Shown here piece by piece: positions 12,834 through 25,194 of a stretch of 64,000 nucleotides of DNA. Where the stretch lies: contig OZ005620.1 of the NCBI GenBank assembly GCA_963930655.1, positions 14,513,001 through 14,577,000 on the forward strand, in the 5' to 3' direction. Position numbers and translations under genes: made by a program. How positions within the stretch are numbered: position 1 is the stretch's first letter; every line of letters begins with the position of its first letter. Origin of the DNA: Myrica gale. Lineage: Eukaryota > Streptophyta > Magnoliopsida > Fagales > Myricaceae. Under the pieces are notes generated by a model, which searched no databases, was not told the DNA's origin, and saw nothing but the letters and a program-made list of their open reading frames with translations.

Positions 12834-13197
12834 TAAAGCACCCATAAGGATCCTTTGTAATAACTTGACTTTAAGGAACATCTCACTTGGCTTTTCAAAC
12901 ATATATACGAATATAATTTGTCCAGGTAGTAAAGGTTTGTTCGTTAATTTACTAGATTATCGTACCCGGAATATTATTTAGTTTGACTGTTAGATATTTG
13001 ATTGAATAATTCAAACTGGAATAAAAAGTGGGGTACGTTTCTTTTCCAGAGGTATAATGGAGATGAGATTCCTAGGCACAAAAGCCCTCCATAGTCGGCA
13101 AGCACCTGGTCCTCCTTCAGAATCCCACGCACCAATTTTATTTTTATTTTTTTAACTTTTCTTAGAGACCAAAAAAAAACTCACTTAATTGATAAAC

Positions 13198-13250
13198 GAA
13201 GACATCGCTATCAATGCTTAGAAAAAAAAAAAGAAGACATCGCTATCAAT
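13198..13250 (+). repeat. Oligo(A) insert between 18-bp direct repeats
   Basis: GAAGACATCGCTATCAAT occurs at 13198-13215 and again, identically, at 13233-13250. The 17 bases between are GCTTAG followed by A11. It resembles a target duplication around little more than a retroposon tail. Confidence 0.55.
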
Positions 13251-14177
13251 AACAAAATCCATTTACCAATAATAAATACCAAATAAGTAAATAATAGAGA
13301 TAATGTGACCAGGAGAAAGGGTGTGGGGAATAGGATTCACGTGAAAAGAGAGCATGCCGGTCATAAAGCGACAGATGGTCCAGATCCGGTGGGGGCCCAC
13401 AAAGTCGGAGCCTCGAAGATTGTATCGTACAAGTTAAAAGGAGAAAAATCTACCTATTATTTTTGTGCTGTCCTTTCGTGGCGCTACTTTCCCCTCTTTA
13501 AAATGCTAACTCAGGGGGTTTGTTACCTATTTCGTGGGGCCCAGAGTTTTTGTCCCTCACGCAAATCTGACATTTGCTTTAAAATTGGCCCCTTTGTTAC
13601 CTATTTGGGCGTTCGATTCTGAGTGCGATTATAATTGAATTGAATGCGACTTCTACACAATTGAGGCATCTTCCGAAATTAACTATTCCCAACTACTCTA
13701 ATGCACCCAACATAGATGAGACCTCTAATCTTAGGGTCGATTCGATTCCAATGCGATTGCTACACCTCATTGGTAAATGTGACTTGTGAACCTTGTCTTT
13801 TATTCCGCTATTGACGGCCAATTAAATTCTGTACAATGTTAATTATGTTCAAGGTGTAAAACAAAGGATAATGATTCTTTATAATTTTTTTTGGTAATAA
13901 AATTTAGAGAAAAAAATATTTAATTAATTCGTGTGAACACGGGAATTACCACGGGAATATAAAATTAATATAATTTAAATCATAACCACGGGAATTACTT
14001 TCTTTCTGTTACATGAATGATGAATTTCCCTCTTGGACGGTCAGAAGTTGTGTCATTCCAACGGTAAAATTTTCTGGTTCTTCCCGAAAAAAGTCAGTAA
14101 AGCCCCACATATTACTCCACCTTATCATTCGCTCCTGATTTTTCCCCATCTCTACAAAAGGAAAGGACAACCGCAAA

Positions 14178-14196
14178 TCACGTGGCCATCACGTGA
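14178..14196. promoter_or_regulatory. Paired CACGTG G-box motifs
   Basis: TCACGTGG at 14178-14185 and TCACGTGA at 14189-14196. The CACGTG cores are 11 bp apart, one helical turn. CACGTG is the classic plant bZIP/bHLH site. No gene starts next to it, so a role is only possible. Confidence 0.3.
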
Positions 14197-15491
14197 AACA
14201 AACCAATATTTTTTGTGGACGATTTACACTTTTTTTTTTCACGTACCACAAGTGCTTAGTTGAACCATTCTTACTGACAAAGTAAAATACTACCCCGGCA
14301 CCGTTTTAACCGTGGCAAGAAATCCTAACCGCCAAAAGTTTACTGCAAGCGTAATTAGTGGTCAAAAGGACGACCGTACCAACTCTACCTTCATTTAAGA
14401 CGAGCATCAAATGCACAATCCCCACCCTGCCTGCCAATTTTAGCAGAACCCTCCTCGATTTCTTCAACCCTTTTACCTTCCCAAACTTACCTCACAAGCT
14501 CTTCATATATATTATATATATATATATATAAATGGTTTTTTTTGCTTGGCTCTAGATAAAATTGGTTAGTATAACAATGTACGTAAAATATACATCTCGG
14601 TATTCTTTTCTCTGGTCCCTATTTGACAACGACAGAAGAGGGCACACAAAGCTACACAATAACGTGCGTAGGAAATAACTCCCTGCACGAGTCCCAACCA
14701 CTTTTTTTTTTAACAAAATCTACCAAATAAGATTAAAAGAAACGTCGCCGTCAACACTCAACAGTACGCACTGCGCGAGAGATGCGCTCAGACTTTTTCC
14801 CAACTTTGGGTTTGTTTCCTTTTAATGTTATTATTATTATTTTTTAATGTTATTAGTACTGCGACTTTTGGAATATTTTTATTTTAATTTGGGGATTCTT
14901 GTGTCGGTTTGTTCTCTGGCATTTGGTCCAAAAGGCTGAGCTCTAAAGCCGTGCGCCACAGTTCGCACGCAAGATAATTAGAGAGAGAGAGAGCGTTGGT
15001 ACTGGGGTTCTCCACTGCTCCTAACAGCGACATTTGCGCGCGTCCTACGTGTCAGCTTTCACTACACACCCGTCGCTTTCTCCCTTCCTCGTTGACTCCA
15101 CAACAACTTGAGTGCGCGTATCGTATACGCTCCTTTGTCGTACCCATAGGGGTAGTCGTAACGGACTGGTTGTCGGGAGGGATGCCGCCCTGTACTCCGC
15201 ATAATAACCCTCCATGATCCATTCCCCTACGCTCTTGACCCTACCTTTTAGACATATCCAAGACCTTCCTCGGTAAGCTAAAATTGAGAATAAAGAACGA
15301 TACGAGGAACGGAGAGTTTTAAGCCTTATACTTTTGGTTCTTGAACTTGGGTTAGGGCCTTTTGTAACTAAACTGTGAAGATTAACGTGAAGAACAAAAG
15401 TACTTACAAAAATCATTAGACTAACTGGACAAAAATTAAGATGAAAAAAGATTTTCTTTTCTTCATTTTCCATTTGCGGGCTATGGTAATT

Positions 15492-16689
15492 TCAAGACAT
15501 GTTGACATGCACGCTGGCGTTCTTGGTGGATTTACAGACGGGGCAATTGTGGAGGGTAGATCCACAGAGGGTACACAGACAGAGGTGCCTGCAAGGCAAC
15601 AGCAGCACGCATGACTCTTCTTTCCCACAGTTTATACACCACCGGTTCCCACATTCACTCCCATCCTTCATCCCATAATCTCTCTCTACTCTGCTCCTTG
15701 TTAACATGCGCAGTCCCTCGACCTCTTGCTGATCCTCCTCGTTCTCATCGCTGCTTCCACAGCAAGACTGAGCGTCGTCTAGGATTGCAGCCGCCTCGTC
15801 TAATCCAGAGACGTGGGTGCGCTCGGCCTTAACCTGAGCCAGCACCTGCTCGAGGTTTGTTCTGAGAGCATTGGCCGTGGCCTCGTTGGTCTGCGCCAGG
15901 TCTCGCCATATCTGGTTCTCTATGCACAGAGACTTAACCTTCTCTTCTAGAGCCCAGTTCAGTTTGCCAACCTTTTCTATCTCTTCCACTTTGGCTCTTA
16001 GCCTCTTCATCATCCCCAGCTCTAATGCCTCTATTATCCTCCTCGCTTGCATCTTTCTCTTATCCTCGATCTCCATCCTCACCTTCTCCATCTGTAACAA
16101 CCAAAAAAACGAAAACATTCAGCCACCCCCAACATCTAATTGTAATACCAAAGCGAAATTAACAAATAAATGATGTAAAGATGACAGGCAGTTTAAATTA
16201 TGGACGTACATGCTGGGAAATGAGGTGGTCGATATCGAGTTGCTGTTGTTGGATCTGAAAGCAAATATCTTCACCAAGAATCGAAAAGGAACCGCCATTC
16301 TTGTATTGTGGATTGGGGTTGGAGAGGAAAGGATTGATCGAATCTCTAGAGCGCTTTCTTGACATGGGTATGTTGTAGGTGAGGTCGCTATCTGATTTCA
16401 TCGCGGCTTTAGGGGTAACTTGATCCATTATCACCGAACCGTATGTTGGGAGAAGAGTCTCCGCTGTGGTTGTTCCTGATAATGGAAGGGCGTAGCCCAT
16501 CTGGGAGTTGTAGATATTTGTGTTCGTCTGGATGTGGTTCATCATCTCCCTGCAAATTCCTCGTCCCAATTATTTTCGATGCAAAATACGTGCAACAAAA
16601 TGAAAGAATCAATGAAGAAAGGCAGGCAATTACCTGTTTTCTCTGAGTTGAGAAGGGAAAATATTAAGATGCCTAGCTTCAACAGCCAT
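15492..16689 (-). CDS. BOI/BRG-type RING E3 ubiquitin-protein ligase, complete
   Basis: Three exons: 16689-16634, 16549-16210 and 16091-15492, with introns of 84 and 118 bp bounded by GT..AG and phases that join cleanly to 331 residues. The protein starts MAVEARHLNIFP, the usual N terminus of the family. It has a basic RKRSR patch at 83-87 (possible nuclear signal), a helical/coiled-coil stretch from about 125 to 225, the conserved WRD motif at 194-196, an acidic spacer, and a C-terminal C3HC4 RING at 284-318 (C284, C287, C299, H301, C305, C308, C315, C318), ending KNASVHVNMS. Family members (BOI, BRG1-3; S-RNase-binding-protein type) act as E3 ligases in ubiquitin-dependent control of stress, cell-death and gibberellin responses. 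All RING ligands are present. The exact orthologue cannot be chosen from sequence alone. Confidence 0.95.
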
Positions 16690-19600
16690 GAGGGTGGAAT
16701 GGTTCTCTTGGCTATTTTTTTGTCAAAAACTCTCCCCCTACTTCTATATGTATGCGGTCCTGTTCTGGTAACAGGCTTTTTAGAGAGTAAGATGGGGAGA
16801 GAACGACAAGGGCGAGTAAATGAACAAAAAGACATGCAATAGAGGTGGCAAGGCCGTATGGTGGGGTTTATTTAGGGTTTGGTTTGGGTTAGTGAGAGAG
16901 ACTTTCAAAGCAACGCTTTAAACAAAAATAAAACGCCCACTTTTCTAGAGAGAGAGAGAGTACAAGTAAAAAAAAAAAGATTGTTTTTGGATAGTTTTGA
17001 TTTTGTCCGTGCCTGACGCCATTACCAGAAAGGCCCCTTGCTGGACTTTACTGCTATTTCTTAACCAACAGATATGGAATGACTCCCTTAATTCCAGGGA
17101 CTTACCAGGGTCATATACGGAATACAGGCCGAAGTTATTTTAACCACCAGAGAAGTGAGTAGATACAAATAACTGCTATTTAAAAAAAAAAGATACAAAT
17201 AACTGCTAGTCTAGGCATCTGCCACGTAGCACCTTCCGATTCCCCCTGCTAGAAACTGCCACGTAAACAGAGCTACATTCCAGCGCACAACCTTTACTCA
17301 ATCCTTCCCCTCCTTTGAATCTGTTGTTGCAGCCGGAACAGAACAACGTGATGAGCGTGGGCCCAACTAAGCACTTGTGGGGGTAGAGTGAGGTTAAAAG
17401 GACAAGGTAGCCACCGTGTGTACTTTTCTGGATCGACCCACCACCCCTCGCCTGTCGAGAAAAGCGCCTAATGGGCGTTGTGGGGTGGGGAGGGGTGGGG
17501 GATGGGTCCTTTTGGCAGTTTCTCATAGTTCGAGACTTCGAGGACAGGTTAACTCATGCTGCTCGCATGGGAAGCGTTAAGTTTTGGGTGATGTTGGGTT
17601 TGAGGGTTTTTTTAAAGATCTGGACTATTTTGAGAATTTGTTTATAATATTAGGATTGGATCGATGTTTGTATAGAAGTGTAAAAAAAATTAAAGATAAT
17701 GTTTAAAATTTTTTTATTATTAAAATTTAAATATTTTAAAAATATTAAAAAAAATACAAATCACATCACGGCGAAATAATATAAAATCAGAGAGAATTAG
17801 TTAGAGACTATCCCATGAATTCGACGTTAAAAAGCATTGGCGTAGGACACAAAGACAGGGACATGGCAGCTTTACGGTAGGCCGAATGTAGGGGTGGGCA
17901 AAAAATTCTCATTTTATCCCATGCTTTTTATGGTCTTTACGTCGTGTTGGAGTGATTTTTAGTCATTAAATATCAATTTTTGTAGGGCATAATTAGAAAA
18001 TTTTATGCCGAATCTTTAACTGAAACTGAAATTCATTGAAAATAATAAAATTAGAATTCGAATACACCCATAAATCACAAAAGAAACATAGCCTTAGTTT
18101 TGGACGATCCCAACAATTTGCAAAACTCTTCCTTTAATTATCCATGCGGCGGAACAGTTTTAATTATATTAATAGATTAATTTGATATATTCTAAAACGT
18201 CAAATCTCTATAAAAAAATTATAATTTGTACTTCTGAATCATGGAACTGACAAACGAGCACGTAATCAAGAACAGAAGAGAAATTATTCTGATTAATTAG
18301 GCAAAATTGATGAGCTTTTAATGGCCTTACGGCGTCAAACTCCGTAACGAGCACGTACTAAGGCAATACAAGCCTGACACCTGCCCCGCCTGTTATCGTA
18401 TAGGAGCGAAGATCTGAACAACTTTAAATGCTTTTGACAAATAAACACCTCATATGCATGTGACGTGAAGTCACGCTTCCTAACTCGTGAATTTTCGGTC
18501 ACGTTTGGATCCAATGGCCCTTCTAGGCTTCTCCCCTATTATAAGTTGCATTTTTCCACCCCATCTTGGACCCCAAATGAAGCTGCATGAAATTATTGGT
18601 TCCCAAACAAAAGGAAGCATTAAATTCAACTTTCCTTGGTGTATTTTATTTGCTCAAAAACTTTTAAGGAATCCTCTAGAGAAGGCCTAAAAATTCTTGC
18701 CATTGAATGACCTCCATTTGACAATTGCAGAGCATTGACCCATCTGAAGTTTGACAATTGCAGAGCAATCCCGAGGATAAATGTAATTCACAGGTTTGGG
18801 TAGCAATCTTCTCAAACTAGTGGGTGAACATTCAATTTTTTCTTCAGTACATTCTGACTTTCAGCTAGGTGGTTGGTTGGCAATCGGTTCCCAGACATTT
18901 AAGCTGACAGCGATTTGTAATTTCGAACAAACAAAACGAAAGGAAAGCTGTCAGTGAATTACAATTTTAACTTTGTTAAAAAATATTAATAAAATTTTAT
19001 TAACAAAGAGAGAGAGAAAATTGTAACGCTACGTTACATGGCGTTTATTTTGACAGGGCCAGAAAGTCATAGCAAATATTCAAATACATTGACGAGTCAC
19101 GAAATATAAATGGGGTTTATTTTGGTAGCTGTCTGTCGTCCCACTTGTCATGATCTATTGCCGAAGTCCTACGCTCAAGTCCACTTTTTGATGTTATCAA
19201 CTTTAGCAAGACATTGGGGAGGACGCACCTTCCCAGAACCACGTAGTTTAGGCAATACTTTTAAGGAGAAAGCACGAAGACAAAGGAGATTGCTAAATTT
19301 TTTCTAAAGTATTATTATAATCCTGAGTGCAGATACGGGATTTGACATTTCCAAGGCAAATCTAAAATAAAACTTAACCCTAGTCCACATTATTTACTAT
19401 AATAATTTCTTCTCTCCCACCTAAAAAAAAAACGTTTCATCCCTTCTTACGTAAACTGCGGAATGTGGACAGATTATCTGCATTCACGGGGGACATCCTG
19501 ACAGACGGACGACCCCGTTTCAGTAGTTTATGATAAACTCTGTTTCTTGTAATAAATTTAAGGTTTCTGGTCATTGGATGATTTCAGGACGACGAAATCC

Positions 19601-21188
19601 CATAAAATATATAATAATTATAAACAACCTTGTTAGCTAGCCAGCCGATATAATTTTTTTTTAAAGCCTCATACACCCACATGGTTAAAATTATCAAACT
19701 GATTCGAGTTTTGTGTAGGCCGTACAGTCCAGGTGTGGGTTTGCCCCCCATTAATTAACCAGCAAACAACAGAACATGCTGGTCCCCCCTCCCCCCGGCC
19801 CCGTATTGCTCTGTCCTGATCGACCTCGACGTCACAGAGATTGCTCCCAAAGCAATATATGTAAGTGTATATTATATGCATTATGCAGACGAGGAGTTGT
19901 ATAATTTGGCTTTTGTCAGGAGTGGTTCAGATGATTATGCATGAGGATCATTAATATGCTCTCTATAATGTCGGCAGAAGATTTTCCCAGCTCGTATATT
20001 TTGGCCATCGTGAGAGAAGTCAAATCCAATTAGATAAGCATTTGAGACTATATATTAAGAATTGCCCGTTAGCTTTCTCGTGAAACTTCCTGACATAGAC
20101 TGGGGAGGGAGAGAGGAATCGACTCAGATGAAAAGTAGGCAGGTGGATTCTCCATTCAGCCTTTTTCTCTGTTTTTTTCCCCCCCAATCTCTGTCTTTCT
20201 GCTCTGGTTTGGTATATTGATCACACCGCATCGACATGACCATACAAATCGTTTACCCACCCACCAAAAATAGAAAAAAAAAACCCATTAGAAGTAATCA
20301 GAAGTGGGGAAATGAGAAGAAAAACAAAAAAAAAGAAAGAGAGAAAAAGGGTTGGTGGTCACAACCCGTACTAGAGTTTGATGAGTTTTTTGTGTGTTAA
20401 AAAAAGATACTAAATGGACGGCCGGGATTGATGGGTGCATGTTGTCAGGATGAATTAGGACAGTAGTATTAGTTTAGAAAAAGGAATAAGAAGAGATGAT
20501 AGGGTGGGTATCATGTGTGTTTGTGCTTCTCCCCCCTCTTTTAGGGGCATAATTTTTGCTTCGATGCACCGTGACTTGTGGAGAGAGTTTCTTTCTTTTT
20601 GATTTACCTTTGCTTCCATTCAATAAAGTTATACTGTTATGCTACATATCATGTGACCTCTACACTCTACTTTTTCTCCTCAAATCATGAGGATCTCTCT
20701 CATTCTTTCTACCTTCACTTCACAGCTTTGGGAATCTCATTCATGGCCTCCCATAGAGAGATATCAAACCAAACCTTTGAATATATCAATGCTCACTCTA
20801 CCTGCTGGCCGCACAGAGAGATTAGAGAGAAAAGAATGAATAAGGTTCCTCACTGCTAGCCAAAAAAAAAAAGCACCGTTCAAAGCTTCAATTCTACTGC
20901 ACGCAGATTGCGATGCTTCCTAATGGTGTCAGGTTCAGCTATCATTATTTCTTGCATTGGAAACATACCTTACTTCTTCTTAGGAGAAAAGTGATAACGC
21001 CTTAGCTGTTATAGTAGTGTCCTCGATTCGACTTAAAAGACTAATCAATTACTCCCTAAAATGTATATTTGTCTACAGAAAATTTGTTACTAATTTGGAA
21101 CAAAATCAATCAGTGTAACCTAGAGTGTATGGACAACAACTGATGTATATGATATGTAATACAATTACACTATCTCGATCGCATCCAA
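16690..21188. other. 5' flank of the RING gene and intergenic DNA
   Basis: The first few hundred bases should hold the promoter and 5' UTR of the minus-strand RING ligase gene; a TA-rich motif near 16744-16750 lies about 55-60 bp above the ATG, but no promoter element is convincing. The rest has short open frames without family motifs. It contains the oligo(A) footprint at 17161-17208. Confidence 0.4.
17161..17208 (+). repeat. Oligo(A) insert between perfect 18-bp direct repeats
   Basis: AGATACAAATAACTGCTA occurs at 17161-17178 and identically at 17191-17208. The 12 bases between are TTT followed by A9. It has the form of a target duplication around a bare A-tail. Confidence 0.55.
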
Positions 21189-21202
21189 ACACTAGCTAGG
21201 TC

Positions 21203-21313
21203 GCCAATGAGCTATGGCTCAAGTGGCATCTTCTCCTCTATGGAAAGTCCTGAATTGGGGTTCTAATCTCCCCCATCCCCGACAGGCTTGACCTGCTTTG
21301 CCATAAAAAAAAG
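21203..21313 (+). mobile_element. tRNA-derived SINE (about 111 bp)
   Basis: The insert is flanked by a perfect 14-bp duplication, ACACTAGCTAGGTC, at 21189-21202 and 21314-21327. Near its 5' end is TGGCTCAAGTGG, similar to a pol III A-box; about 40 bp on is GGGGTTCTAATCTCC, similar to a B-box (GGTTCGANTCC). It ends in A8G. Size, internal boxes, A-tail and duplication together fit a plant SINE moved by LINE machinery. The element family was not identified. Confidence 0.75.
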
Positions 21314-21327
21314 ACACTAGCTAGGTC

Positions 21328-22470
21328 AGTTTGGGTAATTAAATAACATACTTTCTTATGATTATTAATAAATCAATTTATAATACAATACTGTCCATAG
21401 TTTTAAATAATAACATAAGATAAATAAAATAAGTCTCTGAAATACGATATATTTCAAAATATTTTGTGATTCGGAATCGATAGTATAACTTTCATATCGA
21501 ATTTGCTCAATACCTTAACAAAGTTTTTCTAATTAGTTGTCCCCATCAATACAACAGGTGATAACCCCACTCAACGTCAAGTTAAGCCATCAAATTAACG
21601 ATACCCAAACTACTGTTCACATACCCCCACAACAAGTGTCGAGGCATCACCTCGATCCTGCATAGTCCTTTGTGGTGAGGTTGAGTGACAAAATGCCCTT
21701 AGAAGAAGATGGATCTAGTCCTACCGTGGGTCCATTCAGATAAACTTCGACCTGATCATGAAAGCGTGCATGGCATGTAGGCCTGTCCCAATCTTCAATC
21801 AATTCCAACCGAAACTACAGAGATATTACAAGCAGAAATCCAAGTCACAGAAGTCTTTATCAAAATCTATCCCACCTAATGGGCCTCGTCGCCCTCATTT
21901 CCTCCGCTTTTCCATGCTCACCCTTCCCACCTCTCTGTGCTCTAATAAAGCTTATTTATCCCTCTGCACACCCTCTCATCGGTCCTATGGCTAAAAAAAT
22001 GCTCAAAGCTGTGGAATCCTACAGAATGACCAAAACTGAAGCACTGATCTCTTAGAGTAACCTGTCCAACTGTCTTCTAAAACCAGCTTTAGACTTGATC
22101 CTTATATTTGCTTTCAGCAATTCCTTGTGGGAAAATCAGCTACAAAACGTCCTCTAAACAAGTCGGTCCTTGTCAACTTTGTGGACAGTATTTGACACTT
22201 TGCTAAAGGCATTCAGATTGAAAAATCTGGAATCACTATTTCTTTATCTGCAAACATGTGTCTTCAAATGACAACAGGACAAGGAAAGGGTGTTATAGGC
22301 AGCCCCATGGAACTTCAAGGGACACCCGAACATATGTTATACAATGGCCACTATAATAAACTTCAGACGAAAAGGCCATATCATGGGTCAAGCTATAAGG
22401 TATGGGTTCGGATTCCATCCCAACACTTAATTTCTAGATATGTGCCAATGGAAGGTCTGGATGAGCTGTA
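21328..22470. other. Non-coding DNA, nothing recognised
   Basis: Short open frames only, without recognisable domains. GGGTTCGGATTCC at about 22401 looks like an isolated B-box but has no tRNA around it. Confidence 0.4.
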
Positions 22471-22930
22471 ACAAATTTGACGCTCCTGAGGGTGCCACAT
22501 CAATTAATGAAGGCCTGGGCACATGGCTTGGCTCAGCTCCTCAGTGTTTTGGCTTATCGCATCTTCACCCAGTAATACTTGTTGGACTGATAAAATTAAG
22601 CGAGCAAAGAGGTCCGACCGGTACGGCAAAAAAAAAAACTGCCTCTTTATATCTTCCCCAAAACATCCGAAATAAAAATAATCTTCAAATCTTCGTCTTG
22701 TCTCCCAAATCCCCACGAATCCCTCTCCCCAAATCATCCAAGCCTCGCCAAAATCCCAGGAATCCCTCTCCTAGTTTTAGGTTACACCTCTTCCTAGTGG
22801 GTCAGACCTCTTTGCTCAGAAGCTTGAGACATGTGAGGAACTTTATGGGTTTTCACGGTAAGCTATTTTTTTCAGGTATTTAAGGTTTTTGTTTATGTTG
22901 TGTGAAGGAATTTCTTTTTGTCAATTACAC
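22471..22930 (+). repeat. Dispersed repeat, copy A (inverted copy at 41176-41535)
   Basis: About 460 bp that recurs in reverse orientation at 41176-41535. Shared landmarks in the same order are CTCCTGAGGG, a GAAGGCCT(G/A)GG word, GAGCAAAGAGGTCCGAC, an oligo(A) run, a string of CCCAAATC(C/A)-type words and the TTTCACGG segment. An internal inverted pair, GAGCAAAGAGGTCCGAC near 22600 and GTCAGACCTCTTTGCTC near 22802, could form a hairpin. No protein is encoded; probably a non-autonomous element. Confidence 0.6.
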
Positions 22931-23796
22931 ATTTAGCTACACACTCATGTAATAATCTTTTAGCAGTGGGTACGACCAGTAAGATAGAGTGATGCAAGTT
23001 GGAAAGAGATTTGCCCAAACCCCACTAATCATTCTCCCCAGTTTTCGGTTAGACCTCTTTGTAGTGAGTCGAACCCGTAAGATAGAGTGGCGCAAGTTGG
23101 AGAACTCAGTAGAGGTAAGTTCAAAAGATATTTGAGAACACAATTAGGGGATGAGAGAACACAACCCTCATACAGGGTATTGCCAATTTTTTACATTTCT
23201 TTGAGAAATTATCTTTATGTTTCTATCCATTCTTTTTTCTGAATTTGGTAATTCTTAGCATGAGATTGTATAACTTAAAACTTTGTGACAAAAATTCATG
23301 CCACATCAAAATTTTGAAAGATTGCAATGGAATTACGATGGAGGGATCAATTTTGTTGACCCACAAAATTGAGTTTTTCCTTTTTGGAGAAATTTGCATA
23401 CTAATGTTATTTTTTTCCTTTTTGATTTTTTAGTAAAATGTGGAAGACTCTAGAAGTTTCAGCTGCCTAGTTGATTCCATATATTTCCCTTTTTGGTTGA
23501 AATGCGTGCAGTTTGTTTGTTGTAAATTATAATTCTCGTTTTTTGCTGATAGCTAAATGTTGAGGCCTAATTGAACATATTTGAGACTTCACTTACGTCT
23601 TGTTGGTTCCCCCATTACATATAAAATGGTTTTTTTGGGACTTTGTATATTATATATGTAGTCTTAACGGACACTGGGCCGGAGACATAGTCTCAATGAT
23701 TTCATATGGGTCCAGAGGAGGATTTGCTGGAAAGGAGACCAGGGCTGAGTAGGTAGGTTTACCATAGTGACTTGTGAGGGTAAGGGTAGAGGAAGG
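22931..23796. other. Non-coding DNA, partly repeat
   Basis: A 25-30 bp phrase containing GTAAGATAGAGTG and GCAAGTTGG occurs near 22979 and again near 23076. From about 23660 the sequence is probably the 3' non-coding end of the endogenous pararetrovirus that follows on the minus strand. Confidence 0.35.
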
Positions 23797-23880
23797 TCAG
23801 ACAGAAGGAGACCGAACTCTAGAACCTGGTTGACTGAGATTGCCTAAAACCTGGAAACGATTACTTGAAGCTTGACCTGG
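23797..23880 (-). pseudogene. 3' end of the endogenous caulimovirid polyprotein frame
   Basis: Minus-strand coding continues here, on the far side of the solo LTR, in the frame left open at 27086, and meets a stop at 23797-23799. It is the short C-terminal remainder of the pararetroviral polyprotein separated from the RNase H part by the 3.2-kb LTR. The assignment rests on position and frame; the stretch has no domain of its own. Confidence 0.5.
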
Positions 23881-24426
23881 TGTGAGACCCCGATTTTTAA
23901 GTCTGTCAATTTATTGCTTATAACCTCTTAGGTATGTATTACTTTAATTAAATATGTATTATGGAGAAATGTACGTATGGTTATATTACTCTAAAGTTAT
24001 GTCTAGGTGGAATTTCTTCCTAGCGTTTTATGAGTTTTAAGTTAGAATTTAATGTTATATTATTTGAAATTGTTACAATTGAGTGATTGAGATTTATTAG
24101 CCTAATTGTTTTAATTGATGGGATATGTTTCTAAGTTACAATATTTGGAGGAATTTAATCAGGGCTTTAACCTTGAATATATGTGTGTCAATATGTGGAT
24201 CTTGGAACAAGAAATGAGGAGACATATTAGGGTTAGAATTGTGGAATGACAGAAAAAGAAAATAAATTTTCTTGAGGGGCAGAAAAGGAAAGAAGGGGGA
24301 AAAATGGTGGATAAGAAAAGAAAGTAGGGGGAGGGCAGTTTTGCCTTTTCCCTTCCCCCAAGCCCTTCCCATATAAGGCAACACCCCCGCCAAACCGCAG
24401 AACACCTTGCCCTAGCTCACCCGAAC

Positions 24427-24585
24427 AAGAGAAGAGAAAGAAGAAGAAGAAGGAGAAAGAAGAAGAAAGAAGAAGAAGAGGGAGAAAGAAGAAGAAAGAA
24501 GAAAAAGAAGGAGAAGGAGAAAAGAAGAAGGAGAAAAGAAGAAGGAGAAAAGAAGAAGGAGAAAGAAAGAGAGAGAGAAGGAGGT
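24427..24585. repeat. (GAA)n/(GA)n purine tract
   Basis: About 160 bases of almost pure purine on the plus strand, mostly AAGAAG and GGAGAAAG units. It creates long Ser/Phe/Leu-rich open frames on the minus strand that are not genes. Mirror symmetry makes H-DNA formation possible. Confidence 0.8.
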
Positions 24586-25194
24586 GAGTGGTTTGGCCGG
24601 CCAAGCCATCCCCACTTTCACCCATTTTCTCTTTTTCCTTTGAATGGCTGTTGGTTGTTGTGTTTAATTGATTTTCTCCTTGTGATTCATGTGTATTTCT
24701 TTGAAGAAGTGTAGAACTAGTAGATTGTAAAGAGTAACATGGGTTGTACATGAAACCTAGGGAAATATGGCTAGATCTGAAATGAGAGTTCAAGAGAAAT
24801 TGTTCTTGTGCTCTAAGTGTTTGATAAAAGGCCTAGGAGAGGATTGAAATCTATTTTGAGCATGTATGGTCGAATATATGGATTGAAGCCTTAGGTTGTA
24901 TGTATGATAGTCTTGTTAAGAATCACTAAGCCCTAAATGTTAGAAATGACACCAGATCTGAGAAAATGTCAAGAGAACTATAAATACACACTAGGTGTTT
25001 GATAAAAGACCAAAGGAAGTAGAATAGATGCAATAACATTTGTTTGAGTAGTTGAGATCATGGTTTTATTGGAAGTTTTGATTTGTAATTGTAAAATAGA
25101 AGTCTGGAATGTGAGGTTATAAAAGGAGAGCATGTTAAGACAAATTTCGTGTGTTTTGGAAGTTTAATGGGTGACTTGTGTCTGAAAAATGGAC

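Larger units (their letters stand above)
12834..15491. other. Intergenic DNA 3' of the BOI-like gene
   Basis: No coding gene recognised. It contains the 18-bp repeat footprint at 13198-13250, paired G-boxes at 14178-14196, a (TA)n run at about 14511-14531 and, at its right end, the 3' flank of the RING ligase gene. Confidence 0.45.

Noticed and set aside
13735-13760. GATTCGATTCC B-box-like sequence as a tRNA
   Set aside because: No acceptor-stem pairing, A-box or anticodon arm in the right place.
14620-14650. GACAGAAGAGGGCAC, resembling miR156
   Set aside because: Several mismatches to miR156 and no complementary arm nearby to make a precursor hairpin.
15045-15473. 142-residue minus-strand frame just past the RING gene stop
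   Set aside because: No family motif; position corresponds to the 3' UTR and flank of the RING ligase gene.
24233-24793. 186-residue Ser/Phe/Leu-rich minus-strand frame
   Set aside because: It is the complement of a GAA-rich purine tract inside an LTR.
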